From positions 12,036,817 to 12,100,816 of the forward strand of contig CM024169.1 of assembly GCA_013433145.1 (NCBI GenBank): a stretch of 64,000 bases of DNA, read 5' to 3'. Under the pieces are notes generated by a model. That model was not told where the DNA came from. It worked only from the letters and a program-made list of their open reading frames with translations, and did not search any database. A program made the translations under genes and the position numbers. The stretch is from Ascaris suum. Taxonomy: Eukaryota; Nematoda; Chromadorea; Rhabditida; Ascarididae. This document shows, piece after piece, positions 35,548 to 50,695 of this stretch; position 1 is the stretch's first letter; every line of letters begins with the position of its first letter.

Positions 35548-35810
35548 CGTCAATTGCACGTCATATAAGAAATTGATCTTATAGAAGAGTTCACGTTTTT
35601 GTCTCAGCTCATTAATGATTCTGATGCAGTTTTTAATGCTTTATAAAATGCCGTTGAATTCGTTTTTCAAATCTTGCTTCTTACGACGTATTTTCGGATT
35701 CATTGCGGCCATTTTATTATCAAGTGACCCCCACCGCGTCTCTCGTTGGTGACGCGCGCGGTCTCTCTCTCCACCTCTTTCTTGCGCGTGCGCTTGTGGC
35801 TAAATGCACC
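35548..35810 (-). repeat. Right terminal inverted repeat
   Basis: Reverse complement of the left arm with few differences; the main ones are in the outer CACGCGCAAGAAAGAGGTGG portion, where the left arm has a different spacer. It reads MAAMNPKIRRKKQDLKNEF on the - strand, pointing inward. Confidence 0.85.
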
Positions 35811-36203
35811 GATTCCATACAGCAAGCAATTTAAGCTTCACACAATTTTTGTTCAAGTGTCTAGTGTGTTCAGTTCGTCAGTTCATAGGGTGCTCGGATC
35901 AGCTTAGGCCGTGAACCTCAGGTGGATTTTACTTGTCGGGTATATACGGTATTTATTTTTGTCACTAGATATGGTGACAGCTGCATATATTACTATGATA
36001 AGGTTCTTACTTTATAACACTTGAAAGCGAGGGATGAAAGGGTTATTACCTTTTAAGTGACCTGGTGGAACTGTCATTACATTACTGCGGCAGTTAATGA
36101 AATTGTTTAATAAAGAAAACCATGTGTGCCAATGCTTAGGTGTTCATAATTATGGATGGGTTGTTACCTGACTTCGTCACTGCTCTCTAGTTTAATTTAT
36201 TTG

Positions 36204-36206
36204 CAG
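36204..36206 (+). other. 3' splice site just before the PREB start
   Basis: TTATTTGCAG lies five nt before the ATG at 36212 and no upstream coding exon is visible. Its position fits a spliced-leader acceptor, inferred only. Confidence 0.5.
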
Positions 36207-36211
36207 GTGTT

Positions 36212-38566
36212 ATGGGCAGTTCTCCATCAAAAAAACAACCACCAATAATAGCGCAATGTTCTGCACCAGCATACTGCGTGAAATCAGTTGGCAGTAGGCA
36301 TATTCTTTTGGCCGGTGGAGGTGGTGCCGCAAAGACTGGTGTCGCTAATCATATAGAGGTTAGCGTTCTAGAGCAATTCCTCACTATGTCATGGAGTGAC
36401 TGGTGGAGAATATTTCAAAAAATAATTGAGGTAAATAGAGATTGCAACGTTGCGTGGTTAGATTTCTAGATGAATCTCTGTAGAAATTAATTCATATCGA
36501 TTAGCATTTATTACAGAGATAAACTGAAATAACGTGGACGAATTTTCATTAATTTTGTTTTCATAGTCAAGTAAATAGTCGATCGATTTAATCGTAATTT
36601 AGCGTTCATGAGATCATACTCAGCAGTTACTCTATAAACAGCCTAAAAATTAGCCTAATTAGCCCCAAAAAAATGAAACAAAAAAAAAATGAGGTTTTTA
36701 CATGATGAAAAATTATTTATTTTTGTATAGTTCGCCAGGTAAATAGTCGCCTGGATGGATTATAACTAATTATACGAATTACTTTATCCAACAGTTCATT
36801 TGTCGATGAGCAAAATAGATAGAAATTTGCGAATAAATATTAATAATCATATTTTCGATTGATTTAAGACATTGCTGCTGTCATTCGATCGTTTGATACG
36901 TCGACAACCATCAAGCAATGTGGATGGTATTGCTATGAAAGCACATTTAACAAGTACGATTAAGACAGATCCACATGCAACGATGAATATGGATGTGATA
37001 TGCATCGGTATGCCTGAATATGGCCGGTATTTACTTGCCGCTGGGCATGATCAGGTAACTCTTCCATTATTTAGTGGAATAAGCCGAATGCATAAATTAC
37101 AATTAACTAAGAACTTATTGATACAAGTGGCCAAAATGGTTTATGCATCGATCATTAAAATTTATCGCAGCTCTCTTGTGGTGATCAGTTCATTAATGTG
37201 TTTGGAATCAATTTCTTTCTTAATCCGCACCCTTCATTCTCCTCGCCATCCCTCTATCGTCTTTTATTCGTTGCTCGTTGATGAAAATATTTTTTACTGA
37301 TGTGCAGCAAAGAATTTATAATAATAGTGAAGAGACGATGCTCTATACTTTATATGATTTGCTTTCAGTACTGCGATATTTACGAGTCGAAGGGATTCGC
37401 CTTGTCGAGTGACAAGATTGGCGAGGACGGTCGATCATTGCTCACGCTTAATTTTGAACAGATAACGAGGATACAGACTGATGAGAAACCTGGTCAACCT
37501 TATCAGGCTCGTTGCTTTTGTCAGTGATAATTTATGATTTTAGGTCGAAGGAAAGAGCAGCAGACTTGAAGGAGTTTATTGTTGTTTCATTAGTTCCGAA
37601 AGGTTTGGGTGAATGAATAGGGCGACTGAATTGAGATGAATAAAAAACGACCAGCTGGCGATATCAATAACGTGAAATGAGTGAAGTCAAGGTAATTTCA
37701 AGAGGCTTCTTCCACGCATCCTCCAATATCCGCTTGATGGCTTCTATTCCGAAAAAAAAGAGCTTTAGAGCTTAACGCGATGAGTAGAACCGGTCTCTCC
37801 GGCTATAAATTGCATCATTGCTTGAATATTCAACACATGAAATTTGTGGTGAAAGCACACGCAACAAAAAAAAATTTACCCAACAAATCGTGGTTGAGTT
37901 CTTTCATAGGAATTTGTTCTTTCGCTTTGCTGTGATCATTCGATGGCGCATCCCTTATTTATATTTAAGTAACAACTAGTTCGACATAGATTCTGCATTT
38001 AATATTACATTGGCTGGTCTGCTCTCAGCCAATAGTAAATATGTGATTACTAGTACTAATTTGGGGCCACAAATAAAGAAATAAATGCAATCTTGATGTT
38101 GTAATTTAGCCCTCATCTATACCATTCTATATAATTTTTGCAACGAATATGTTTATTGCGTTTCATTTCTCTGAAATGTATTTTTTCTTATGTATATTTG
38201 TGTATGGCAGCTTTAGCCGAACACTAAAAAATAAATAAATAAACAAATATATAATCTTATGATAGATTAAAAACTAGATAGAATTTTATCAATTTCATCG
38301 TTTTTGCCCATTTATAGACTTATAAAAGAAAGGATATTCCAGCGAATTTTTTTTCCATGAGTCGTTTTTCAGTCTCAACTTTTTGCTCCGATGTGACTCA
38401 TCGGTTGCAGAAGACTTTTTTTTTTTCAGAATCTTCAATTTTTTATTGAAGTTTTTTCAAGCATTAGCAACTTTATCCTCTCATCATGTTTTATCTCGAT
38501 TCATTCAATCTTCAAAAGCAAAAAAGAGTACTATTCATTCGTTTTTGGTCAATATAATTTACATTT

Positions 38567-38654
<88 letters not shown>

Positions 38655-41600
38655 AGACAAAAGTTTTTTCACTTTATGTCGCATTAGATTCTACTGTAAA
38701 TGAGCATAGCAACAAATCAAATATCCTATGACGTCAGTGTATTGTGGAGTTTCTTGAAGAATTCGCTCTGGAGAAGGAATATCACAGAAGGCATTGCATT
38801 TAATCAGTCTCCCTCTCTCTCTGTTCCCTCCCTCCCCTCTCCCCCCCTTTCCCCCCCCCCCCCCACCCCTCACCTTGACGTACGATTTGTATATATTTGT
38901 TATGTTAATGATATTTAGAAAGTGGTCCGGTTTGACCGAAGCATAATCGGTCAACCCCGAACATTGGTGACAGGTGGAGCTGATGGCTGTATTCGAGTAT
39001 GGGATGTTGACGCATTATATCATAAGGTTGTTTTCAATATATTCTATTTTATTAGGCTATCGTTGAGGTCTTGTTGTAGTAAGGACTGCATTTGTGAATT
39101 CTACGACTCTGGTGGGATAAGTCATATAGAATTATAATAACTTCTCGATCACTTATAATAATGTTGTTAATTCATTGATTGATTCTTATCGTTATACTGT
39201 TTAAGTATAGCGATCCATATTTTGTTACCATTTTTTATAAGGAAATAAAATGTGGACAAACTAACATCATTCTGTATCTAAGCGTTGTGTTGTTTATTCA
39301 TTCATTTAGAAGAGAGCAACTCTTTCTTTGTTTTTCTTTCTCTTGCTCTCACTTTCGCGCGCTCTCTCTCCCTCTCTCTCTCTCTCCCCTTTCCGTCTAT
39401 TTTTGAAGAGGATCATTTAGTTATTGTGCATTTCAACTATATTTAGCTTCGTTCAGGATTCTTCAACTAAGCCTAAGCCATTATTGAAATTATTAGCACA
39501 TAATGGTGATGTCGATGATTTGGATATTTCACCGGATGGAAGAACTATAGTGAGTATTGGTCATGATGCACATGTCTATTTGTGGGCAATGAACGATGGA
39601 AAGAAATTGATGGAATTGCCTCATCTGACCGATATTGGAAAGCAGTTCCGGGTGCTTATTTCAAATTTATTTTTAAGTTTTTTGTTTGATTCATTCGATG
39701 TTTAGTGATTTTGAATCCTTTATTACTCTTCTAAACTTTTATTAATTAAGAAGAAAGTTGACAAATATTTTAAAAAATATACTGATTGATACAGTTTCTC
39801 ATTGGTTTATTTTTTTTTTTCGAAGGAATCTTTATTTCTTTATTCATAGAAGAACAAAGAAGAATGCATTGAAGCAATTGAGTAGAGGAATATAAATGCG
39901 CGTGATCAGAAAAACATCGTCTAGGAATATATTATAAAGCAGGACTTCAAGGCATACCACAACACCTCCATGCATCAATTGCCTAGAATCAGCACTCCCG
40001 ATGAATTTGCACAAAACCGTTCTTACAGTGGAGCGCAAATTGTAATGTTTAAGATGATACATAAATACATCCAAATCTCCTCCAGCCTCTGCAATGTTTT
40101 CTGGAAGAGTATTCCAGCTTCGCATCACTCTATACTGAAAGCTACATAGAACGTTGACAGTGAGTATTTTTATATGCGGGAAGCATATCGGAGTGTTTCC
40201 GAATTTTCTTGTCTATTCGATGTTGTGCCGTCAATTGGTTATGCTCTTATGAATATAACATTAAATCGATTATAAGGGAGATTATGTTGTTTTAAGGTGC
40301 GTTCTATTCGTTTCACTATTCTCGGCTCAGCGAATGTAATCTTCGTGGCGGCATATAATCAAATTCGTCGTTCTTCAAAATCAATCTCCTATTTAGCGTT
40401 ATGGGCATTCAATCGTGATCGGTGTGTCTGTAAGTCGATACTCGTTAAAGAGGCATGCAGAGAGGTTAGTTCTATCATCTACACTTGTCGTGATTTCCAG
40501 TCAAAAAATTCCTTTCATTGAACTCTTTTATTTATGCTGAGCTTGGCGATTGTGTTACCCATCTGGCTTCCGTGATAGTCGTGTAATTCACTATCACCTA
40601 AGGTGCCCTCAAGGAGATTAATTTTCATAATTGTCACTGGCGTGATTTGGCTAAATTTTGAGAAAACTTGTGTTTCCGTCGGATGAGGTGGAGACTTTGA
40701 TGTCAAAATCTAGATATGATAGCCTATTAGAGAGATTTTTGGAGGGTAAGGGAGTTGGAAAACAAGGAAGTTGGAGTTGGCTTCCTGCTCTCCTTCCTAT
40801 GTCAATCGCTTTAATGATCATTGCTTTCAGTTAAGATGGCGATGATCCAATTTAGATTTAGATTCCAAGCGTATATTCCTTACTCGATGCTAAGTTCTTA
40901 TGATTCCTTGTTCTTCTTAAATATCCTTTAAGTTTTTTTAAATGAACTTCTGATCAGAAAAAACGATAATATTTCCTGATTGTCGCAATCTGGTTCGGTT
41001 CCGCTTCCGGTACCAGACCTCAAGAATATCTTTGCTCTTGTTGTATCCTACACGGTTTCCGGCCTATGCAGATTCTTATTTTTTCGATATTGCTGTGCTT
41101 TTTCTTCTTTTCTATCTCTCTATCCCCTTTCTCTTCTTCCTACGAGAGAAAAAGTTCCTTAAAAGGTTGATCGGGATCGGTATGAAGTATGAGCAAATTT
41201 GAACAGTTGCCACCATCTTGGCAATTGTGCAATGCTTAACTGTGAGGATACATTTGTTACTTGCTAATTTGCTAACTACATGATAGGATTTGTTACGTAT
41301 CCTTTTTTATCGACATAAACACTTATGGGTATATAAAATATGATGGCAGCTTGTTTAATGTGTTGTCTCGTTTATTGAAACTTTGGAATTGATTTCAATG
41401 ATGAGAAATAATGTGACAATTATTGCAGACGATTTCAACGTTAGCGGTTAGTGAATGTGGTAATTTCACAGCGATTGGTACATTAAGTGGAAGTGTGGGT
41501 ATTTTTGATACACACGAAATGAAAGCACTATATATGGCACATGAAACTCATGGGATATTTGTTACAGGTAATTTACCTTTCCTGGATGCAAAGGTGGAAT

Positions 41601-42327
41601 TGTTGCTGGCGATAGACTTGCTAATTTTTAGCGATTCGAGTATATTTGATGTTATTGTGCAACTTATTTCATAGAGCGAAAACATGATTTGTCCTTTATT
41701 TAAAGACAAAAAAATTTGATGACTTCTGTGTAGGGTGTGTTAGTTAAATTAGGGAGGGAAATGTTCGAGCATCTCAACTATTCGAGTTGAAAATTCGAAG
41801 TTTACCATTTTTAAGGGATAATTTTTTAACCGGTTTGGGTGCTAATATGTGATGAAATTTAGAAAAAAAAAAAACAAGGCAAGGAATTATAAAATATACT
41901 TTTCCTGTATGTAAAGGATAGTAAAAATATGCAAAAATAAATGATATATTAATTTCATATAATATTGGCGAAATTATGGACTTATTCCTTAGTTCACATA
42001 TGCACTAGAATTGATAAAGATCACTATTGCAATTAGTGATATTGCCATTTAGGGATCGAATTTTTACCTCGACGAACGGTGGATTTCCTACCATTGCGAG
42101 ATTATGATGGAAGCCGTCAACGAGTCACATATCCGGGCATTGCATCAGAATATCGTGCTGCAATTGTCTCACTTAGTGCCGATCAAACTGTGCAATTTCA
42201 TGCGGTGCCTTTCTCTCAACCCTCATCTTTTACTGCTTTTACACTTAAATTATCAATTATTGCTGCTCTACTCTATTACATTGTTTGGTTTTTGACTCGT
42301 ACTCGTAAAGAAAATATTTATTACTAA
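36212..42327 (+). CDS. PREB/Sec12-like WD40 protein, Sar1 exchange factor
   Basis: Eight exons: 36212-36358, 36869-37054, 37369-37506, 38919-39026, 39457-39651, 40297-40464, 41429-41567 and 42053-42327 (stop 42325-42327). They give 451 aa; human PREB is 417. The N terminus has LLAGGGGAAKTGVANHIE, the conserved GGGG loop of Sec12. WD repeats follow: GGADGCIRVWDVD, HNGDVDDLDISPDGRTIV with SIGHDAHVYLWAM, and ECGNFTAIGTLSGSVGIFD, then HETHGIFVTG joined to IEFLPRR. A C-terminal membrane anchor LKLSIIAALLYYIVWFL has a short charged tail. Sec12 sits in the ER membrane with its propeller in the cytosol and loads GTP on Sar1 to start COPII budding. All junctions keep frame, but the exon ending at 37506 requires a GC 5' splice site. 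Confidence 0.9.
38569..38655. repeat. Interrupted (TA)n tract
   Basis: TA run of about 87 bp broken twice by TATTATA. It is the only clearly interrupted one of the thirteen. PREB intron. Confidence 0.95.
38851..38864. repeat. C homopolymer (14) in a pyrimidine tract
   Basis: Fourteen C preceded by CCCCCCCTTT and a CT-rich run. It ends 54 bp before the PREB exon at 38919, so it may lengthen the polypyrimidine region of that intron. Confidence 0.9.
40040..40150 (-). pseudogene. Non-LTR retrotransposon reverse transcriptase remnant
   Basis: On the - strand the reading FQYRVMRSWNTLPENIAEA then GGDLDVFMYHLKHY resembles the conserved C-terminal end of LINE reverse transcriptases (a W-N-x-L-P-x-x-[IV] motif followed by a helix). 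The rest of the open stretch, down to 39844, has no clear similarity. It lies in the PREB intron between exons ending at 39651 and starting at 40297. The motif is short, so the call is tentative. Confidence 0.45.
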
Positions 42328-42819
42328 ACGGTGGAGAGAGATGTCAGTGAAAATCGATCTTGGCGATCACTGGGATCGTCGGCATCGAAACAAAAGTAAT
42401 CATAGGAAAGAATGGGGTTTTATAAGGCATGTGAGGGATAACGTTATATTTGAAGCAATTCCAATGGTTCACATTATCATGAGTGGATTTTCAATCAGTG
42501 TTAATTAAAACTTGTGGAAAAAACATTAGGTTAGCAAATAGAGTCTTTGTTTTGTTTTTTTATTCCAAAAAAAATTCATTGAATAAGTGTCGTTGAATCT
42601 TTTTTTGTTGCGATAGGGGAGGGGAGGGAGGAGGGACAAATACTTATGGAAAAGAGAAGTTTGAAATTTTCGCATTGGTGAATGTTGGCAGTTATTTTCT
42701 TAATCACTAAGAGTAAAGAAAAGAAGTAATAGGGAACGTAAGGGAGTGATTGTTATATGAGCGCAATTTATTGGCCTTATATTTTTGTTTAATTTCTGGA
42801 GGGAACTTGGACGGGCAAA

Positions 42820-42834
42820 GGGGGGGGGGGGGGG
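42820..42834. repeat. G homopolymer (15)
   Basis: Fifteen G followed by AAGGAAGGGAGAG, about 490 bp past the PREB stop. Confidence 0.95.
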
Positions 42835-45027
42835 AAGGAAGGGAGAGAGCGAGAGGTGAGAATTGGGACGGTTGGTGGCAATCTTTAGGAGAAAACAAAT
42901 ATGGGGGTTCGATGATTGGTGGCAATTTTTATTTTGCGCTTAATTAGAGATTTTTATGCGATGCAAAATAACATATGTGAAATTAGGCGATGATTTGCGA
43001 GTTTATTGCTGCAATTTTTTTTGGGGGGCTGAAAAAATATTTTATATGTTGTTGTATTATTTGCTACCCGTTTTTATTTATTCTCTTTCATCAACTTTTT
43101 TTTTAAAATTTATCTTTTTCTCTTTTTTTGGAAATACAATAGTGGGAAGTGGAATATTTGATAATTCATTCGCTATGCTGATGTACATAACGAAAAAAAA
43201 CGCCTCATCGTTTCATTCCTCTTTAATTTTTGAAATGAATAAAAGGAAGGGAGGGTGGGAATTATTGTTACCTCGACATCAAATTTGCTGGAATGATTAC
43301 TGGGGAATATTTTGTTGATTGATCGAAGTTTTTATTATCTAAACTCGTCTGATTTATTTTTTTAAAAATTCATTTGCCATCGTTGTTTTCCAAAAAAAAA
43401 AAAATTGTTTTTTTCTCATTTTATTTTTGGGAATTTCGGTTACGGGTTTTCCACATAAAATAAAGTCTTATATAATTTTATATCGCATAGGAGTCAATAA
43501 AAGATTCAACTTCACTATTATCGTTGTGCAAAAACTTGAAATGTTTTTTCTTTCGTTGAAAAAATATTTTCATGAAACCACCAATGGTCCCATTGTTCAG
43601 AAGGAAAATTTTCATTCGATAAGAAAGCATAACAATTTAGTGAGGAATTTTTGAATAAATTTTCATTAATCTTAAAGAGTAGAAATACTTGAAGTTGTGT
43701 TACCTGAAGTCTCTCCTCTCACAAAAGAATGGATGCTCGCTTCTCGAGGTCGTGCTAGATATGCTTGAGGCCATGACCTTTAGGCTGTTGAAATTACGTT
43801 ATTATTAAGAAATATTGAGGTGAAATTTGAATTTCAAGTACTGATTTAGCGAGGTCATCACTGACTTTGAGATGTGAGAGCTTTCGAGTTTTTCTTTAGA
43901 GAGAAATGGGCAACTTATTTTGAAAGAATTATTACAGAGGAGCAACAATGAATTTGTTGTCGATATTGGCTCACTTCTGATAATTCCTGCAAGTTGTAAC
44001 TACCACCGACGTTCCTCTTTTTATTTTAACTCCAATCTTGAATTATTTATGGTCTTTTTTATTACTAAATTTTTCTATTTATATTTGATAAGTTCTTTTT
44101 TCTTTTTGGTGTTCGTATATTGTGCAACAATATGCTCGAATATATTCGAATAAATAAGATTTTCTTTACTTATGCGAGATCATTTATTATGGTATATTCA
44201 TTTCCTCCACCTAGTATTTACTTCTGTGGTTCAATGTTGATTATGTCTCAGTGAAGCTCACTAGCTAAATGAAGGATATTAATTTTTTATTCAATATTGA
44301 ATGAGGAAATGATTTTTGAGAGACCTTGCGTTTTAGTTGCGTCACTTTTATGCAGAGAATCTAAGGGGAGGAACCTATAATTAAATGGTAGAAACGTCGA
44401 TCATACAATAGGAATCAATGGAATATCTCTAACGATTCTAAATATTTCAGAAACTTTTTTGAAAAATTACAGAATTTTTTTCACTGAAAACATATTTTAA
44501 AAATTTTCAATTGAAGGATGTTGAAAATTTTCATTAAAGAAATGCAAAAAAAAAAAGAAAAAAATTCTGACGTGTAATTATATGATGAAAAATTATTGCA
44601 CAAATATGATTTTCTTAAATAAAATGAAAACATTAGGCGGATCGTAGTGAGTAATTCGAATAAGAGAATGGTTTGAAGTAAAGCAATAAGTAAATAAGAA
44701 AAAAATGTTGGAGAAATTTACGATGCCGTTCATCGAAATCATTTCGATTTATGATAGCGATATCAGTTCACTATAGACATAGTGAAGTCTAGTATTTAAT
44801 TGAAGCTTCAATTGTGTAATTAGGCGATTTTCAAATTTATATGTTTAGAAGTTAGAAAAAAAACTGAAAAAATAGAGAGAAAAAATTTTGGAAAAAAAAA
44901 GGAAAGATCTAGAAAAAGGATGTAAGGAAGGTGGCTAATCTCTTGTAGTTTAGCTACCATCAAACGATCGGTTCGGCGCTTTCATTCATCAATTTCATTT
45001 CAATACTCAATTACTTAACGGATGCGC

Positions 45028-45134
<107 letters not shown>

Positions 45135-46024
45135 AGAAAAGTTTTCTTACATTATTTTTTATTTTTTAGTGGAATAGGAATATTTTCTTATCAAGAAGAG
45201 TGAAGATATTATTGAATGGATTAAAAACAATAAATGGACAGCAATGTGAATGAGCCTTCAAAGCTGATATGTTGGAGAGACGATCGGTTGTTGACGCCGG
45301 CGTTCGTAAGAGAGTCAAAGAATGAGTGTAAGTTGTGTAATTTGAGCACTTCATCGAGCAAATTACTTCAGCGTCGCTGATGATAGCAAGAAGGAGGCAG
45401 AGGAAACAGCTATGGGGAATTTATTTTAAAGGAATGCTTTTCGGAGGGTATTGCCCCACAATGAATGTTCTAGTTCCAGACAAGTGATGTGCCAGTCGTA
45501 GTTTCGACGTGCCAGCCGGTATTGTGGCAGACTAGTGGCGGTTTGAAAACTTGTCGTTTTTTTTCGGATTCGCCATTGTTCATTCATTGCAACTTCGAAT
45601 GTTTGATTGGCTTTTTCTCACCTTTTCTACTGTCTCTCATCTCGCCTTTCAATCCCTCAAATCCCTCAACAAAAGCTTATTAGAACGTCTGCACGTTCGT
45701 TAGTAATTTTTTTTTTTGTATTTAAAATCGTTCCTCGAGCAATTTTTCAAGGTCACTTCATTCATTGGATCTTTATCGGTCATTAATTCTTATGGGAAAT
45801 TTTGTTCGTGAAAAAAAAATTCATAAATTCTTCATAAATCATACTTAAAAGTTTATTTCATAATATTTTAGAGAAAACTATTATATCGATTTATTCATTA
45901 ATTTATTCGTTTATTTAAGCAAATAAAAATTAATTCAAAGGTAAGAAATTAATTCAAAATTTTCGAATTGAGTTGAATTTGTTTTAATTGATTTAAACGA
46001 TTAATGAACAAATTTAATTTTCAG

Positions 46025-48044
<2,020 letters not shown>

Positions 48045-48348
48045 AAGTATTCGTCGAAGTAAACCTTTGATGTATTATTCGTATTGCCAAAATTTCTTCA
48101 TTGAAACGATCTGATGTTTTTTTCAGTGGATAAGTTTTTGCGAAGCATATTGTTTTGATATCTCACTAGTTGTTTTGTAATTTCTATGGTTGAAAATATG
48201 CAAATTTTGAATTGATTATTTACGTTAGCCAATTGAAACATTTATCCATAAAAGGAAATGCCTTATCGTTTCACTGAAAAGAACTGAATTTTACAAGTTT
48301 AGACTGAAATATAGTCAGTAGTATCGCCACTAAAGTGATACTTAGAAA

Positions 48349-48364
48349 GGGGGGGGGGGGGGGG
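48349..48364. repeat. G homopolymer (16)
   Basis: Sixteen G about 300 bp after the gene A stop. Confidence 0.95.
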
Positions 48365-49197
48365 AGTGGTAGGGAACGAAGATGTCGCCTTTAAAGGCTA
48401 TCAGATCTAAAAAATAAACCCCCAAATGAATCAGGTTGAATTACTTGAAGGGAATCGATTCTGTTCAAATTTTTTGCTGTTGGCATTAATTCCTGTATAT
48501 GGTGGGATTGTCATCATCGACAATTGAATTCTTTAAATGCGTAATTGAGTTAGTGAATCTTTATAAGTCAATTATAAAATACAAAAATTTAATGAATTGA
48601 TTATCGATTGAAAATTGCATTGCATTTATTGCAAATTTCTAATAAAATAAATTGTAAATTGTAAATTGCATCAAATGAATTATAAAAAATGAATTCGATT
48701 GCAAAAAAAAAAATTTTTTTTTGAATCGGTCAATAATTTTTACTTTCCATTATGCTTTTATATTATATTCGATTATCGCATTGTAAATATTGTGTTATAT
48801 AAGTGTATTGTTTATTGATATGATACTTATCAATGAAACAAATGCAATTATTATTATTTTTTTTTTTCAAATATTCGACAATACCTCGATTTATTGAATT
48901 CTCAAATTTGTTTATACTCTTTTATCAATTATAAAAGTTTTTTAATTTATTGTTTTCTAATCAAATGATGCGCTTCCCAGTTTTTAATTGATTTTGACTC
49001 AAATTCATTGTAAATGATTATTGTTATTGTGCAATTTTTATATTTTTATGTGATTGTAATTTTCTCTTTTCTTTCTCATCTATTTCTTGATCGTTATTGT
49101 TTCAATTATGCAAATAGCATTCATTTCCGGAAGGGAATCATAGTATGAGACGTTGAAGTCTTGATTTTTTATTACTGATTTTGCCGCCTACTCGATT

Positions 49198-49296
49198 GAA
49201 TGAGTGACCACTGGCTAGATATTTCATACGAAAAGATAGTCAGTGGTCATTGGTCACTCATTCGAATTGAATAAGTGACCAATGGCTACTCATTTA
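49198..49296. repeat. Inverted and direct repeat cluster GAATGAGTGACCA
   Basis: GAATGAGTGACCA (49198-49210) and its exact reverse complement TGGTCACTCATTC (49251-49263) enclose a second, imperfect palindrome (CACTGGCTA and TAGTCAGTG). A further direct copy, GAATAAGTGACCAATGG, starts at 49269. Confidence 0.9.
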
Positions 49297-49903
49297 GTAT
49301 GCAGTAGTATTTTTTCGACACTTTATCTTTATGTTGTAATATTTAGTGTTTAAATTCTTTTTTTTTTCAAATATGTCTTGTAAATATGCAAATGCTCGTA
49401 TTTTATTTGTTTAGAAGCGTTCGGGGGTAGGTAGGCTAAGCATTTAAAAAAAAAATCGATCTTTAATTATAGTAGATTGAGTAAAAGATAGATTTTATTT
49501 GTAAGATTAATTCGGAAATTATTCACTTCTATAGACCAATCTTGTTGATTTATGTATAGTAACTATCCTTAATTAAATATGCAAATTTTTATGGGAAATT
49601 TTATGCAATTGCTTAATGTGGGTTTTATTTTCTGTCTTATATCTTTGATTTTTTTTTCTCTGAAGTTCTCTATTTTATAACGTTATAAAAATAGATTCGT
49701 TTTAAGGTTTTGTTGAAATTCTCCAATTGGTCGGTCTTTTATTCGTATAATTGTGATCGTATAATATTTTCTTTCGTTGAAAATCTCGTTCATTAATGCT
49801 GAAATATCAGAATTATTAACGCATAATGGTATTGACAGTAATGTTCGCGGATTTTCGATTCATATCTCACCATTTAATGTTTGACTTAATTTGATGAAAT
49901 GCA

Positions 49904-50020
<117 letters not shown>

Positions 50021-50321
50021 GTAAAAAGATTCTTTTATCACATGCATACTTTATATTATTTTCTATTTCATATTGAAGAAAAATCTTATATATGTTATAT
50101 TTGAAGTTTTTTTTTTTAAATATTATTTTATCGGTTATTTATTTTACTCGAAAATCTTTTTTGAGAATTAAAAGAAATTTGAAACTTTTATGAAATATTT
50201 CTAATATTTCATAAAATCAACGATGATTATAAATGAGTTCAGATGCTGTAAAATGAGATGATGATAGTCATTGATGAAATCGCTGTCGCATTTTGTGGAC
50301 GATGCAAAACGCGTTTATAGA

Positions 50322-50695
50322 CTAGTTGTGGTCAAGTCAGGCGGCGGTCATTTGATTTGAACTATTCGGCGATTCATTTACCGTTTAATACTGATTACTG
50401 TGGCCTTTTGGTATTTCTAGAACAGTTCGACCAGACCGTTTGGCTTCGTCCAATTGAGCCTTTCCGGCTAGCAGCCTCATCCGGACGAGGGCGGTGGTAC
50501 AGGTCCGGACTCCTCTCTTAAGTGGAACAATGATAAATCGACTCGTCAGCATCCAGCAGGAACTTTAACCTTCACGCGATCCCACAACTACACCGAAGCA
50601 GAAGTGGAAGAACTATTACGAGATTTATTCGTAATGAATATTTTATTGATTAACATGAATGAAAATAAATAAATAAATATTCGGCAAGTGGGTAA
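50322..50695 (+). other. Unassigned coding-like fragments
   Basis: Two + frames look coding-like. One (about 50322-50521) includes HLPFNTDYCGLLVFLEQFD and WLRPIEPFRLAASSGRGR before a TAA. Another (about 50472-50670) reads GGGTGPDSSLKWNNDKS and SHNYTEAEVEELLRDLF before a TAA, and could begin after an AG at 50471. Base composition is far GC-richer than the flanks. I recognise no domain. It may be an exon of an unrecognised gene or a piece of a mobile element. Confidence 0.3.

Larger units (their letters stand above)
33334..35810. mobile_element. 2.5-kb DNA transposon with long inverted repeats
   Basis: The outer ends are GGTGCATTTAGCCACAAGCG on the left and its reverse complement on the right. 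The arms match for about 260 bp (33334-33595 and 35548-35810), including a purine-rich stretch and a CGCGCG-containing segment. The interior shows decayed minus-strand coding, with an OTU-protease active-site reading near 34811-34837. I see no DDE transposase or helicase. The flanks (AGCGATACT and GATTCCATA) do not give a clear target-site duplication. It sits between the divergent ANKRD49-like and PREB genes. Long arms of this kind are typical of Mutator-like or foldback elements, but the superfamily is not established. Confidence 0.82.

Noticed and set aside
33325..35819. Target-site duplication for the transposon
   Set aside because: AGCGATACT and GATTCCATA match too poorly to count as a duplication, so none is claimed.
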